This document shows positions 12,431 through 24,005 of a stretch of DNA of 64,000 bases, in pieces. This stretch comes from Cynocephalus volans (lineage: Eukaryota > Chordata > Mammalia > Dermoptera > Cynocephalidae): contig NC_084462.1 in the NCBI RefSeq assembly GCF_027409185.1, positions 22,233,577 to 22,297,576 of the forward strand, given 5' to 3'. The notes under the pieces were generated by a model. That model did no database searches, had not been told where the DNA came from, and worked only from the letters and a program-made list of their open reading frames with translations. The position numbers and the translations under genes are program-made. Position 1 is the stretch's first letter. Each line of letters begins with the position of its first letter.

Positions 12431-13669
12431 GAACATGAAAGCTGTAATGTGCACTTCACACTTGCGATATTGCTGCTCTTGGCCGCTGGCCACTGTGCAG
12501 TGTCAAGGGTACCTTTGGAAAAGAGAGAGGAATGGGGAGAGTCCAAGAGGAACACAGATTTCTTCTGATATGCCCAGCGCCAGTTCCTCTCCCGTCCCCA
12601 TCACTAGAGGCCCCAGGATGCTCTGCCAGCTGCTCTTGACCTGAATTAGGGTTCTGCTCCCTTTCTAAAAAAGCGAGGCTGAAATGCTCCCTCCGGTCAT
12701 CATCATGCTTACCACCTGGAGGCAGTTAACTGTGTAAATGTCCTGTCCCATCACAGCTACAGACCATGAGCAATCTGGTGGCACGAAACAGGACTCACTG
12801 GTCTCAGCCACCAAAGGCTCCCAAGAAAACAGAAAGTTGTTTCTCATTTCTGTCTGATTGCTAATCATCAGTAAATGCCCCTGACTGCTAGAATGCTGTT
12901 AAAAATGCACCAGCAGGCCCTGGTGGACACCAATTAACCTCAGACACAAGGAAAAGGAACCCAGAGCAGCAGGATGGCTCGCCCCTCCTCCCACTCCTGT
13001 TAGCATGCTGGAGTCGAAGACGGTACCTTTTTCTCACTTGTTGAATGTCTAGCAAAAAATGAATAACAGATGAACAGAACAGTCAGTGGAGATTCAAGAG
13101 TTCGCTTCTGAATTGTTCTCAGGTGACAGGCACAGTGCCTGCTCCTAGGAACAGATCTCTCTGCAAGAACGAACAGAACACAATGGCCTCCTTGTGTGAT
13201 GCGCCAGATCACGGCGACATGCCAAGCCCTGAGCAGGAGTCACGGATGCACACGGGAAGGAGGGGCTCGTCTGAGCAATCACCTGGGGAGGGCAGGGGCT
13301 GGGGGCTGGAATTTGGCCCCCACATAGCCAGAAGGCCAATTCTTTGTTGGTCTCCAAGCAAGTAAAGAGAACAGCACCTTGTCGGCAGATGTGATTCTGG
13401 TCATATCTGTCCAAGAGCCCCCATTAATTCACACTTAGAGCTGCATGACTCATGGCCTTGAATTAGCCATTGTTGGGTCTGAGGGAAGCAAACAGGAAAA
13501 CCAATGGAAAAAGGTATGAGGAAGGGAACGTTCTGTTCTGTCCTCCGATGACAAGTGCCTATTTGGCAGAGTCATGATGGGGACAATGTAGGAATGCCCT
13601 TGAAAATTTTCAGGCTATCAGGCTGAGGGTAAAGAAAAGCCCCCGGCAGCTGGGAAGAGCAGAGTGAGA
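12431..13669. other. Intergenic, nothing recognised
   Basis: No gene, RNA or confident repeat is seen. Confidence 0.45.
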
Positions 13670-13895
13670 ATTCACTCATTCGTCCTCATGGAACTTCTCT
13701 CTGCGACAAGCACTGTTCTAGGCGCTGCAGGTACCCTGCAGGGCGAGACACCATCCCTGTCATGGAGCTCATGCTTAGTGGGGACACAGACAATAAGAAT
13801 TGGTGTTGTCACATCAGTTAACACGAAGCACCTGGACGCCAACATTCAATTTCACGTAAGTGTTGAGATATTTAGAAAAATTCCAAGATGAAAAA
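13670..13895 (-). mobile_element. LINE-2 fragment
   Basis: The phrases caagcactgttctaggcgctgcagg and tccctgtcatggagctcatgcttagtggggacacagacaataa correspond to the reverse complement of the L2 3' end. The copy is partial and diverged. Confidence 0.6.
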
Positions 13896-14262
13896 TGCAC
13901 GGTCCCTTGAGGAATGACCTTCTCATGGAGAAAGGAGCTACTGGGGGCCATAGTGAGGCACCCCGACATAACAGGGAAGTAAGCGAAAGAAGATGCACCT
14001 TGGAGAGCTGAATTTTGGACTTGAGACCTCCTGCGTCAGAACAGAGTAGGCAAAGTCACCTTAGAGAGTCCTCAGTCAGCAGGACTATAATTGGATTTCA
14101 TGTATAACATATAAAAGAGAGATTGTGTTGAGAGGAAAGAAAGTCATTGGAAAGGACCCCCTCCCCCACCCTCCTAGCCCTGCCTGGGAGACCGGGTGCC
14201 CTGGCTCAATCCCAGCTGCAGGGACATTCTCTCGACATAGAGGTTCTTCCCAGACTACCTGT

Positions 14263-14632
14263 GTGTCTTCATCCTTTTGGGGCTGCTATAACAGAACATC
14301 TGAGCCCAGGTAATTTATGAAGAACAGAGATTTATTTCCTACAGTTCTGGAGGCTGGGAAGTCCAAGGTCTAGGGCCCCCCATCTGGCGAGGGTCTTCTT
14401 GCTGCATCACCCCATGGCAGAAGTGGAATGGCGAGAGAGCACGAGTGTGCACACGTGAGGGCAGAAGGGGGCCAAAGTCCTCTTTATATTAGGACCCACT
14501 CCTGCAGTGGCTAACCCACTCCTGCAATAATGTCATTCATCCATTCAAGAGGGCCCCACCTCTCAACACTGTTGCACTGAGGATTAAGTTTCCAGCACAG
14601 GAACTTTGGGGGACACGTTCATACCATAGCAC
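14263..14632 (-). mobile_element. MaLR LTR, reversed
   Basis: The segment begins ttggggctgctataacagaacatc, continues with ggtaatttatgaagaacagagatttatttcctacagttctgg and aggctgggaagtccaaggtc, and ends with the gggccccacctctcaacactgttgcactgagg block and ttcataccatagca. This is the reverse complement of the element at 9770. Confidence 0.8.
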
Positions 14633-14934
14633 TGTGGATGGTAGGTTGGATTGCAGACAACTCTGCCTTCTTCCCAGCCCTTGCCATGCTTCCCAGAGGG
14701 TCAGTGTATTCCCCAGACCTTGTCTTTGGCCTTGGTTTTCCTTAGCCCATGGAATGTTAGGGGATGTGACATGAGCAGGGGCTTTAAACAAGCATGTTCA
14801 AACATGTGAACCACGTCGGCCCCAAGATGGGCTTGCAAAGAGGGGTCCAAGCCTTCAATGATCTCTGCCTGGCTCTACCTGGCCTCTGGATAGCCAAGCT
14901 GCATCCAGAGATGAGTTTGTCTTGAGAAACAAAT
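14633..14934. other. Intergenic, nothing recognised
   Basis: About 300 bp between the MaLR LTR and an L2 fragment, with no recognisable feature. Confidence 0.4.
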
Positions 14935-15055
14935 CTGTTCATTTATCTTGATCACCTCCTCTGGCCAGATGCTGTGCTAGGCCCTGGGGGGATGGGGACG
15001 AACAGGGCAGACCAGGCCCCTGCACCTGGAGCCCTCATTCCAGTGAGGCACATCT
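14935..15055 (-). mobile_element. LINE-2 fragment
   Basis: The phrase ccagatgctgtgctaggccctggggggatggggacgaacagggcagacc, followed by gagccctcattccagtgag, matches the antisense L2 3' end pattern. It is short and diverged. Confidence 0.55.
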
Positions 15056-15815
15056 GGGTCTGCAAGGCAGACCTGCACCAGCAAGAAGGAAGGAGCTCTG
15101 AGGCCCCTCTTGGCCGTGAGTCGGGCAAGAAGCCTGTTTGCCTGTCCTTAGCTGCGGCTGAGGAGAGGCTGGTTCCCATTAAATGATGCGGCTTGGCTTC
15201 TTTTGCAAACGGGACACTCTCTGCATGACTAGGACAGGAGGGGGAAGACATGTGCGGCCACCTCACATCACCCAGGCCTGTCCAGTGGACATCCTGGCTT
15301 GTGTTCCACTCCACTTCCAAAGGTGCTTTCATCCTGCTCTACCCCTTCAAGGCCTCGAAGCCCATTTTAGCCAAATTCCACATACATAAGAGTGACATGA
15401 TACTGTGCACCCAGGGATAAAGGTTGATCCCCTAGTTTGTTAAGCCGCCATCCAGGCAGCCCTGCAAATAGACTGCCCCTCCTGCTAAGGACCCAAGATG
15501 GGCGGTGTGGTAGAGAAACCTGTTACAAATTTTTGCATGGATGACACCTGCAGTGAAGTCACCATTCCTGCTGGGGCAGGAACAAAACGGTGTTCAATAA
15601 ATGTAAGGCAGTGTGCCCCTACACTGTCTTCTTATCGGTCTTATCGGTGGCAGGGACTCTGGTGCATTCTGGCTGAACTGTTCTGTTTTTAGTCCTTTCC
15701 TGTCCAGAATGCCCCAGAGTCTATGCAGGGAGGACTTGGTGTCATTATACCACAGCCCAGCAGTTCTCAACAGTGTGAAGCCCAAGACAAAAGAGAACAG
15801 TGCCTGATTTGTCTG
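15056..15815. other. Intergenic, nothing recognised
   Basis: No coding sequence or confident repeat is visible. Confidence 0.4.
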
Positions 15816-16760
15816 TTTTTCTAATTGAGGCATAATTTACATAGAGTAAAATTTACCCTTTTTATTGTATGGCTCTATGAGTTTTAACAAAGGCCTAGAG
15901 TCATGGAAACACCCCCCCCCCAAAGTCTCACTTTCCCCCACAAAAGTCAACCCTCTGCCCATCTCCTGCCTCTGGCATCCCTGATCTGTTTTCTGCCCCT
16001 ATAATTTTGCCCTTTCCAGAAAATTATATAAATGGAATCATACAGTCTGTAGCCTTCTGAATCTGGCTTCTTTCAGTTAATGATGTGTTTGGGATTTTAC
16101 TCTGTTATGGTGTGTATCAGGAGTTCACTGCTTTTTATTGTGGAGTAGTATTCCACAGTACGTATATCCCTCAGCTGAAGGACATTTGGATGGGTTCCAT
16201 TTTTTGTGTGTGTGATTATAAGTAAAGCAGCCATAAATATTTATATCCAAGTTTTGTGTGAACATAAGTTTTCATTTCTCTTAGGTAAATACCTGGGAGT
16301 GGAATTTGCTGGTCATATGGTAAGTGTATTTAACTTTATAAGAAACTGCCAGACTGTTTTCCAAAGTGGCTGCACCCTGGTACTCCCATCAAAAATGTAT
16401 GAGAGTTCCAGTTCCCATCCTCGCGGGCAGGTGGTGTTGTCAGGTTTTTGTTTGTTTGTTGTGTAATCGGTGTATGAGGATATCTCACTGTGGCTCCAAT
16501 TTGCATTTCTCTAGTGACTAACAATGTTAAGCATCTTTTCCTGTGCTTATTTGCCATGTGTATATTTTCTTTGGTAAAGTGTATGTTCGAATCTTTTGCC
16601 CACTTAAAAAAATTACGTTGTTTAGCTTTTTTCCTTGAGCGTTTTAGAGTTCTTTATTTCTTCTACATAAAAGTCTTTCATCACAATATATTGCAAGTGT
16701 ATTTTGCTTTATACAGTCAATTATGTCTTGGAACGATTTAAAATAAGGAAAAAACTTTAA
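15816..16760 (-). mobile_element. Old L1 fragment (3' end, reversed)
   Basis: Antisense L1 3' UTR and ORF2 C-terminal coding remnants: aattgaggcataatttacatag, then gtagtattccacagta, aaagcagccataaatatttatatcc, ctgggagtggaatttgctggtcat and tgtggctccaatttgcatttctctagtgac. The reading frame is decayed. It is an L1M-class copy and unrelated to the younger L1 at 25528. Confidence 0.75.
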
Positions 16761-16779
16761 AAAACATTTACCTTTTTTT

Positions 16780-18240
16780 AAAATGATTTTTGGAGATCTT
16801 AATTTCTTTGTGTAGATCCAGATTTCTGTTTTGTATCATATTCTTCTGCCTAAAGGATTTTCTTTAACATTTCTTGTATCACAGGTCTGCAGATAATAAA
16901 TTCTCTCTGCTTTTGTTTGTCTGGAAAAGTCTTTATTTCATGTTTATTTTTGAGAGATAGGATTCAGAGGTGACAATACTTTTTCTTTCAATACTTTAAA
17001 GATGTCACTCCGTTATCTTCTAGCTTGCACAGTTTTTCATAAGAAGTCTTCTACTACTGTTTTACAAGGGTACTCCAAAAAGTTTATGGAAAAATAGAGT
17101 GGGAAGATAATACAAATCTTTCCACGAACTTTTGGAAGTACCCTCATATTTGGGCCTCTGTGTGCAATGTGTCAGATTTCCTCTAGCTGCCTGCAAGATA
17201 TTCTCTTTACCTCTGATTTCTAGTAGTTTGAATAGGACGTGTCTGAGTTTTTTGTTCGTTAGTATTTGGGGGATAAGCTATTTATTTTTGTGTGGTCCTC
17301 TGATTTTTTTGAATGTGTAATTTGTTGTTACTTTATTTTTGGAAAATTAGTGGCCATTATCTCTTTGACTATTTATTCTGCCTCATTGTTCTTTCTTTGC
17401 CTTCTGGGATTCTGCACATATGGTGGGCCATTGGTTATTGTCACATACGTGTTGGCGCTCTACCCTTTAAAGCTTTTTTAATTCTTCTTTCTTCGTGTTT
17501 CAGTTTGGGTAATTTCTGTTGACCTCCCTTAAAAATTCACTTATTCTTTTCTCAGCAGTGTCAAGGATTGTGATAAGCCCTTTGGAGGCATTCTTCATTA
17601 CTGTTACTACTGTTTTAGTAAAAAAAATTCTGACATCTACAGGAGACTCTTTCTTATAGTTTCCATCTTTCTGCTAAAATTTCTCATCTGTTCATGAATG
17701 TTGTTTATTTTTTCTACCGGAGCCTGTAACATATCAGTCATAGTTATTTTAAAATCTCTGTCTCATTGTTTTACCATCTGAGCCATTACTGAGTTTAGCT
17801 CTTTTGATTGATTTATCTCTTGAGAATGGGGTGTTTTCACTTGCTTTTTTCATATATTCTGTAAGTTTTGATTGAATGCCAGACATGGTGTGTAGAGCAG
17901 TAGAGACTGAAATGAATATTTATGCCTGGGATTGGCAAGTCTTTTCTTTTGCTTGGCTGCTTGTGTGGGTGTTGAGTCAATCTAGTCAGGAACGAGACTG
18001 GGTTTGGGTTTTGTTGTCTATATTTACCATCAGCGCACTACCGGCTTCAAACTTTTCCAGAGGAGCCTTGTGCTTAGGGTGGAGGCTGGGGTGCTGGAGG
18101 GTTTTTCTCAGTGTTCCTGTGACACACTGAGCTCTTGGCGTTCCTTGGGTGCTTGCACCTTGGAGAGGATTTCTTCTGTTCTTGCTTCTACCACTGTGGT
18201 AGACTCCTATCACTGTCACATGTGCTTGGTGGCCTGGTGG
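16780..18240 (-). mobile_element. HAL1/L1 ORF1-region fragment, reversed
   Basis: The phrases attctctctgcttttgtttgtctggaaaagtctttatttc, ctttcaatactttaaagatgtcactcc and ggaaaattagtggccattatctctttgac resemble the reverse complement of HAL1 or an old L1 ORF1 region. It is interrupted at 17065-17146 by a mariner-type MITE. The right edge is uncertain. Confidence 0.5.
17065..17146. mobile_element. 82-bp mariner-type MITE
   Basis: The two ends are inverted repeats of about 27 bp (left cAAGGGTACTCCAAAAAGTT, right the complement ending GAAGTACCCTCA). TA lies on both sides (17063-17064 and 17147-17148), as expected for a Tc1/mariner target-site duplication. The centre is only ~28 bp and carries no coding capacity. 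It interrupts the old L1/HAL1 sequence. The ends resemble those of mariner elements of the Hsmar2 type as I remember them. Confidence 0.85.
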
Positions 18241-20019
18241 TGATGAGCAAAGATATTCTCCATTTTCCTGGTATAGCTTCCATCTTGGGCATGCCCTTGT
18301 CCCAGGTCTTGGTGATGGGCTTCTCCCTTTTGGGTAGATTTTTATTCTTTTATCCTTCCCCCACCTGCAAGTGGCTCTTCACCTGTGTCCTGAGGTGGTG
18401 ACAGAGTTTTCTGCCCTTTATCCAGCAGCTTAAGGCCTCTTTTCCAAAGGGAACAGGGTCTCAGGGAGCTTTGTGCCTGTTCTACAGTTGCAGCACCTCC
18501 CCTCCTCCAAACCTGTGTGCAAGGGAGGTTTGCTCTAGTTTTCTGTCCTGTGTCTGATCTTTTGTGTGAGCTCACAATCGGGATATATGGAAAAAAGCCT
18601 GCAAGGGAAAATTTGAACACACGTTTTTTATACTCTCCTACTAGCCCTTCCATGGCCTTTAGAAATTTGTTACAAATTTTACCTGAATTCTTCTTACCCA
18701 TTTGTACAGCACCTGAAGCCTTTTCCTCCTGTGCTCTGTAAGAGTTGATGTGGTGCTGGCATCTTGTTTTACCCCAGAAAGGCTGATCTTTCCTCAGCTT
18801 TTGGACTATTTGGATGCCCTGCAACATCAGCTTTCTGATTGGTTCAAGAAACATAGTGATTTTCTTGTTGTTAGAGTAGGAGTAGAATTCTTTCTGGAAT
18901 TTTTTTTTTTTTTTAATATACATCCAAGGCAGAAACAGAACTCTGGCTTGTCCATTTTGAAAAGGAAAAAACAAGGGACATAGAAAAGGAAACACAGTGG
19001 AATCAAACAGGAAGATTTTTCAGAAATGGAGAAACAGGCTGTACCTGAAGTCCCTGTTCCTCAGCAGACCTGGGATATGACATTCCAGGACAAGGATGGG
19101 AGATGTTTGCTAAGGCACAAGAAGCAGAAAAGTTTGAATCACTGGAAGTCAGCAGATGGGCAATCCATCGAGACAAAGGCAGAACAATGCATGGGGCTGA
19201 GGCTGTATCTCAGCCACACGGGCTGAGCCCCCTGGAGGTGAGAGATGGCAGGAGCCTGGTCCCCTGACATGTCTGATGGACAAGAAGGGAGGAGCTGGGC
19301 AAGTGCTGATCTTTGCACAGTGAAAGGCGGCTGGCATACAGGAGTCCAGCAAATGAGCGCCACAATGTCTTCTCTGCAGCAACTCTGAGACCGCTCAGTG
19401 CATGGGGAAATTTCCATCTCCTGATTGCAATCACTTCTGGAGTCCTGCCTATTCTTTTCCCCATATATTTTTCTTTCCACCCTCATTCTGGACTCCTAGT
19501 TGTTTCGCTGCTTACAATCTCTTTTCTCCCCTTCGATCCATCCTGTGTATCAGTATTATAAAACACAGAGCATCCATGTATCCCTTGCAAAGTGTCAACT
19601 GCTCTGCCTTGCCCAGGCTATCATCACTGCCTCACATGACTACAGGGACCAGGCAGGAAACACAACTAAGGAAGCAGATGGCCGTGAGATAACAGGACTG
19701 ACCAGGGACCACATACACACCTGGCCACAGTGAACAGCTGCTTCTCAATTCCAGGTTCCCTTTGTCAAGTGAGAACATGAACCATGGGGACAGGTTTTCC
19801 AATTTTTTCCAGACAAGCTGGAAATCTGGATTTTTGCATGAATTTCCCAATTTGTAATGTTGGAAACTAATTTGAAAATTTGTCAAAACATCATGTGGGC
19901 CAAAGAAAACAATCTGTGAGCTGGATATGCCATGACAGTTTGAAACCCTTGGTGTGAAGGAGCAGCTCTGTTTCCCAGCCTCATATGTAAAGAATCACTC
20001 AACCCCCCACTCAATCTTT
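18241..20019. other. Intergenic, nothing firmly recognised
   Basis: No supported gene. The 217-codon minus-strand open frame at 18342-18995 has no recognisable domain and includes a lysine run encoded by the T-run near 18899-18915, so I treat it as chance. The stretch may include further decayed LINE sequence. Confidence 0.4.
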
Positions 20020-20275
20020 TCTTCAAGGCTTCATGGCCTCAGTCTGTAGACAGACAGCTCTGCGACTGTCCATGGTACACAGTGCTCAGTCTTCATACTT
20101 GGCCAGTTGATGGATCCCTCTGCTTGCAACAACCTGCCCATCACCTCGAATTATTTGGCCCTCCCTGATTTTCAGAGGTGTCTGTTCCTCTACCCCTGCA
20201 GAAGAGCTTCCTTGACAGCTCCACAAACTGCTCACCTTCCCTTCCTCTGTATCTTTGAACTTCCTTAACTAATTT
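20020..20275 (+). mobile_element. LINE-2 fragment
   Basis: The series of ctctgcttgcaacaacctgcccatcacc, ccctccctgattttcagagg and agcttccttgacagctcc is similar in style to diverged L2 3' sequence in sense orientation (CTTCCCTGACC-type phrases). Weak assignment. Confidence 0.35.
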
Positions 20276-20375
20276 GCTCTTTTAAAAAGCTTTGTTGAGA
20301 TATACAGACTATACAATTCACCCATTTAAAGTGTTCAGTTCAGTGGTCTTTAGCATATTCGCATGAACTAATTTG
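20276..20375 (-). mobile_element. Old L1 3'-end fragment
   Basis: aaaaagctttgttgagatatacagactatac, then ttcacccatttaaagtgttcagttcagtgg, is the familiar antisense 3' end of L1M-class elements. The same phrase recurs at 42918, 47095 and 47915. Confidence 0.6.
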
Positions 20376-20805
20376 TTCTTTACATCCTACTGACTTCCAA
20401 GTAGGATTTGAGGTTGCTTGCAATATTAAACACACTATAAACAAGACAACTAATAAAAATAACAGAGCTCCCCCCCCAATAGAAATAGACTTTGTCAGGC
20501 ACCCAGATAAGTTACTCCATTTGAGCATTTATTTTAGCTTAAGTCCCCTGGCAGGGAAGAAAAAAGAGAAATGGTTTGTATAACTCTCAGTGTCTGATAA
20601 AACAATGCAGACGAATTGCTCAGGAGAGATGCTCTTTCTTGGTGCAGAGTACAAGGAGGACATTTGCATAAAGAGCCATTACCTGTGACTTTTATTGATA
20701 CACAAGAGACATTTATTCGGAACAATACTGACATTTCTCCACTTAAATAAATTATTGACTCAATAGATTTGTTGGCAGGAATAAAATGTTCAGTAAAACA
20801 TTGCA
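20376..20805. other. Intergenic, nothing recognised
   Basis: AT-rich sequence with no identifiable gene or repeat. Confidence 0.4.
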
Positions 20806-20970
20806 ATTAAGAACACAAGCTTTGGAGTAAAACAAAAAATGTCAACGATTTCCCATCTTATATGACTTTATGCGAGTTATTTTGTCTCTATAAGCATTAG
20901 TTGCCTCATCTGTAAAACAGGGTTAACGATAGTCTTTCTATCAAAGGACTTTGGTATAAGAATTAAATGG
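20806..20970 (+). mobile_element. MIR SINE
   Basis: The order aagaacacaagctttggagt, atatgactttatgcgagttattttgtctc, gttgcctcatctgtaaaacagggttaacgatagt and aagaattaaatgg follows the MIR consensus in sense orientation. Confidence 0.8.
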
Positions 20971-21239
20971 GGAAGTAATGTTAAGATGGTGCCCACAACT
21001 TTTCTCAGCTATAAAGGTACAATTTCATCCTTTGTAATTAACAAGTATCTTTTAAGGAGATATGCTGAGGTTATGAAAATATCCTGTTACTCCTCAAACT
21101 TTTTTTATCCACTAATTTTAGCATCCATTGATGGGTCTTACCCAAATCAATCATTCCTATTGGGTAACTGCCAGGTGATGATCTGATGATCTTCCAATGT
21201 CATCATTACTTCTGAAATAATTAGTTGACGTTCTACAGT
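20971..21239. other. Intergenic, nothing recognised
   Basis: Short AT-rich gap between MIR and an L1 fragment. Confidence 0.4.
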
Positions 21240-21960
21240 AAGAAAGAGCCTGATAAAATAAAGAAAATCGAACTAAATGAAAAGACATCCATGTTCATGA
21301 ATTGGAAGACTTAATATTGGTAAGATGGTAATATTCTCCAAATTAATCTATAGACTCAATGCAATCTCTATCAGAATCCCATCTGACTTCTTGCAGAAAT
21401 TAATAAACTGACCCAAGATTTGATATGGAAATGGAAGGGACCCAGAGAAGCCAAAACAATCTTGAAAAAGAAGAACAAAGTTGGAAGACTCACACTTTAT
21501 GATTTAAAGCTTCAAAGCTACATTAATCAGGATCGTGTTATACTGGCATAAGGACAAACAAGTAGATTGGAACAGAATTCGAGCCCAGAATTAAACTTCT
21601 AAATTTATCAACACTTAGTTTTTGACAGAGTTGCCAAGACAAATTCACTGGGGGAAAGGATAGTCTTTTCAAAGAAATGGTGCTGGAACAACCAGATATC
21701 CATACGCAAAAAAGTGAAGTTGGACCCCTATGTCACACCATATGCAAAATAATCAAAATGAATCAAAGATCTAAACTTATGAGCTAAAACTATTAAACAA
21801 TTAAAAGAAAACGTGAGAGTAAATCTTTATGATCTTGGGTTATGCATTGGTTTCTTAGCTATAAACCAAAAGCACAAGTAACAAGAGAAAATATGCATAA
21901 TTGGACTTCATCAAAATTAAAAACTTTTGATGCCATTGAGAGAGTGAAAAGACAACCCCT
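21240..21960 (+). mobile_element. L1 ORF2 fragment, sense
   Basis: Sense L1 ORF2 sequence with decayed frame: attaatctatagactcaatgcaatctc, gatatggaaatggaagggaccc, aaagctacattaatcaggatcgtg, ggaaaggatagtcttttcaaagaaatggtgctgg and ttggacttcatcaaaattaaaaactttt encode the remains of the region after the reverse transcriptase. It stops abruptly at a (TTCC)n array. It has no 3' end and is nonfunctional. Confidence 0.85.
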
Positions 21961-22004
21961 TTCCTTCCTTCCTTCCTTCCTTCCTTCCTTCCTTCCTTCC
22001 TTCC
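21961..22004 (+). repeat. (TTCC)11 microsatellite
   Basis: Eleven uninterrupted TTCC units, at the broken end of the sense L1 fragment. Confidence 0.97.
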
Positions 22005-22771
22005 AAGTGAAATATTAACATGGTTCTGAAGTCAGGACTGTACAAAAAGGTATATTCAGGGAACTATCATTTTCTCTCCTGTTCCCTTTATACTTTTTAT
22101 ACTTTTCCCCAATCATTCCCTGTAGGTCACCAATCTCATTAGTCTCCAGTTCATTCTTCCTGTATTTCTCTTTGCTCAAATGAGCAGATAGATGTATATT
22201 TTTAAATTTACCCTCTTCTTGACACAAAACGTAGCATACTATAGATGCTCTTTTACTTTTTTCACTTAATAACATACCCTAGAAATCAGTCCCAATCAAT
22301 TCATAGAGATCTTCATTTTTGTACTGTCGCATAGTGCTCCACTGAGCAGATGCACTGCAGTGTAGTCAATCACTCTGTTGCATATGTGCATTTAGGTTTT
22401 TTTCAATATTTTCTGTTGTTGGAGGTGTATCTTCTGGGAAAATTCCAAGAGGTGGAATTGCTGGGTCCTAAGGTAAAAGCACGTGTAGTTTTGTGAGCTA
22501 GACAAATTTGCTTTCTAAGGGTCATAATAATTTGCACTCATCAATAACCTTCAAGAATGCTTATTCTCTACACTCTTGACAACACGGTGTGTTGCTAGGC
22601 TTCTTAATTTTCGCTAATTTGATAGATGAGAAATGGAATCTCAATGCACTTTTAATTTGCGCTTAATGCATCATGAGTGAGGTTGAACATATTTTTATGC
22701 ATTTAAGGGCTGTTTTTATATGTTCTTCTGTGAATTGTCTGTTCAGGCCTTTTGCCCATTTTTCTTTTGTG

Positions 22772-22939
22772 GCTTTTTTGTCTGTGTGTGTGACCGGTAA
22801 GGGGATCGTAACCCTTGGCTTGGTGTCACCTGCACCGCGCTCAGCCAGTGAGTGCACCAGCCATCCCTATATAGGATCCAAACCCACGGCCTTGGTTGCC
22901 CAGTGCAGCACTCTCCCAAGTGAGCCACAGGGTCAGCCC
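22772..22939 (-). mobile_element. Dimeric tRNA-Ile-derived SINE (CYN-like)
   Basis: Read on the minus strand it has two tRNA-like units in tandem: the first starts agGGCTGACCCTGTGGCTCACTT with a B-box-like GGGTTTGGATCC, and the second has GGCTGGTGCACTCACTGGC and GGGTTACGATCCCC. It ends with CTTACCGGTC and a short CA/A-rich tail. A 9-bp target-site duplication TCTTTTGTG flanks it (22763-22771 and 22940-22948). It is a retroposon and not a tRNA gene: the arms no longer fold as a mature tRNA and it is in dimer form. Confidence 0.85.
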
Positions 22940-23491
22940 TCTTTTGTGTTTTTTAAAAAAATCTTTTCCCTCTCAATTCTAAAAAGTTGTTTCTGTATTA
23001 AGTATATTATCCTGTTACCTGTGATATATGTTGAAAATCACTTTCCAAGTTTGTTCGCTGTCTTTTGATTTTGGGTATATGGAAAAGTCTTTTACCATGT
23101 AGCTGAATTTATAAATTTTTACTTTTATTGCATCTGGGTTTGAGTCATAGTTAAAAGCCTTTCCCTACACTGAGGTTAAGGAGGAATCCACCCATGTTTT
23201 ATTTTAGTACTGTGCTTGTATGGTTTTAGTTTCTACATTTAGATAACTGAGTTTAGAGTTTATTCCTGTATATAATGTGGAGTACAATGAATCTAATTTT
23301 ATTTTTTCCCAAATGACTAACCAGTTTATGACCTGTATCCTCAAGGACACCTGTAACCTGCTTAATCAGTCAGATCCTGCATCTGAGCTCAGCCTTGCAG
23401 CATTCAGCAATGTTGTATTTGGCATCTATAATTTGCGGGTTGGGTTGCAGCTGCTTTCTTCTTTCATTGAAGATCATGCCCCCGATCTCCT

Positions 23492-23511
23492 TTGTTGTTG
23501 TTGTTGTTGTT
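23492..23511 (+). repeat. (TTG)n microsatellite
   Basis: About 20 bp of TTG repeats within old L1 sequence. Confidence 0.9.
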
Positions 23512-23602
23512 ATTCTTGTTTTTGGTGAGCCTTGAGTAACAGGGGTAGAGTAAAAATTGTCTTTAATCTGCCATCTTTAATTGGAAGTCTGTTAAAATAT
23601 TG

Positions 23603-24005
23603 AATTAGTCCATTTGTGTTGCTATAACAGAAATACCTGAGACTGGGTAATTTATAAGGAAAAGAGGTTTATTTGGCTTACGATTCTGGGACAGCTGCAT
23701 CTGGCACAGGCCTCAGGCTGCTTCTACTCATGGAGGAAAGTGGCAGGCAGCTGGCAGGTTCAAGCAGATCACATGGCGAGAGGAAGCAAGAGAGAGAAAA
23801 GGTTCCAGGGTCTTTTAAACAACAAGCTCTCGTGGGAACTAATGGAGCGAGAACTCACTCATTAATCTCCCCTCCCCCAGGGAGAGCATTAATCCATTCA
23901 TGAGGGATCTGCCCCCATGACTCAATCAGTTTCCAACACTGCCACATTGGGGATCAAATTTCCACATGAGTTTTGGAGGGGACAACACATCCAAACTCCA
24001 TCAAA
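23603..24005 (-). mobile_element. MaLR LTR, reversed
   Basis: It begins attagtccatttgtgttgctataacag, continues with gactgggtaatttataagg, gaggtttatttggcttacgattctgg and cacatggcgagaggaagcaag, and ends with ccaacactgccacattggggatcaaatttcc. This is the antisense form of an MST/MLT1-like LTR. Confidence 0.85.

Larger units (their letters stand above)
22020..23560 (-). mobile_element. Old L1 3' region, reversed, with nested SINE
   Basis: Antisense L1 sequence: gaggtggaattgctgggtcctaagg, atgagaaatggaatctcaatgc, gaggttgaacatatttttatgc and ggccttttgcccatttttc belong to the C-terminal part of ORF2 and the 3' UTR of an L1M-class element, and tttaccatgtagctgaattt and later phrases to its upstream part. 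A tRNA-derived SINE has inserted at 22772-22939. (GTT)n is at 23492-23511. Confidence 0.65.

Noticed and set aside
18342-18995. 217-codon open frame on the minus strand
   Set aside because: It has no recognisable domain, contains a Lys run from a T-tract, and overlaps likely repeat-derived sequence.
21240-23560. Twin-primed L1 inversion formed by the sense (21240-21960) and antisense (22020-23560) fragments
   Set aside because: Twin priming puts the inverted piece on the 5' side of the element. Here the sense fragment lies beyond the antisense element's 3' end, so these are probably separate insertions joined at a microsatellite.
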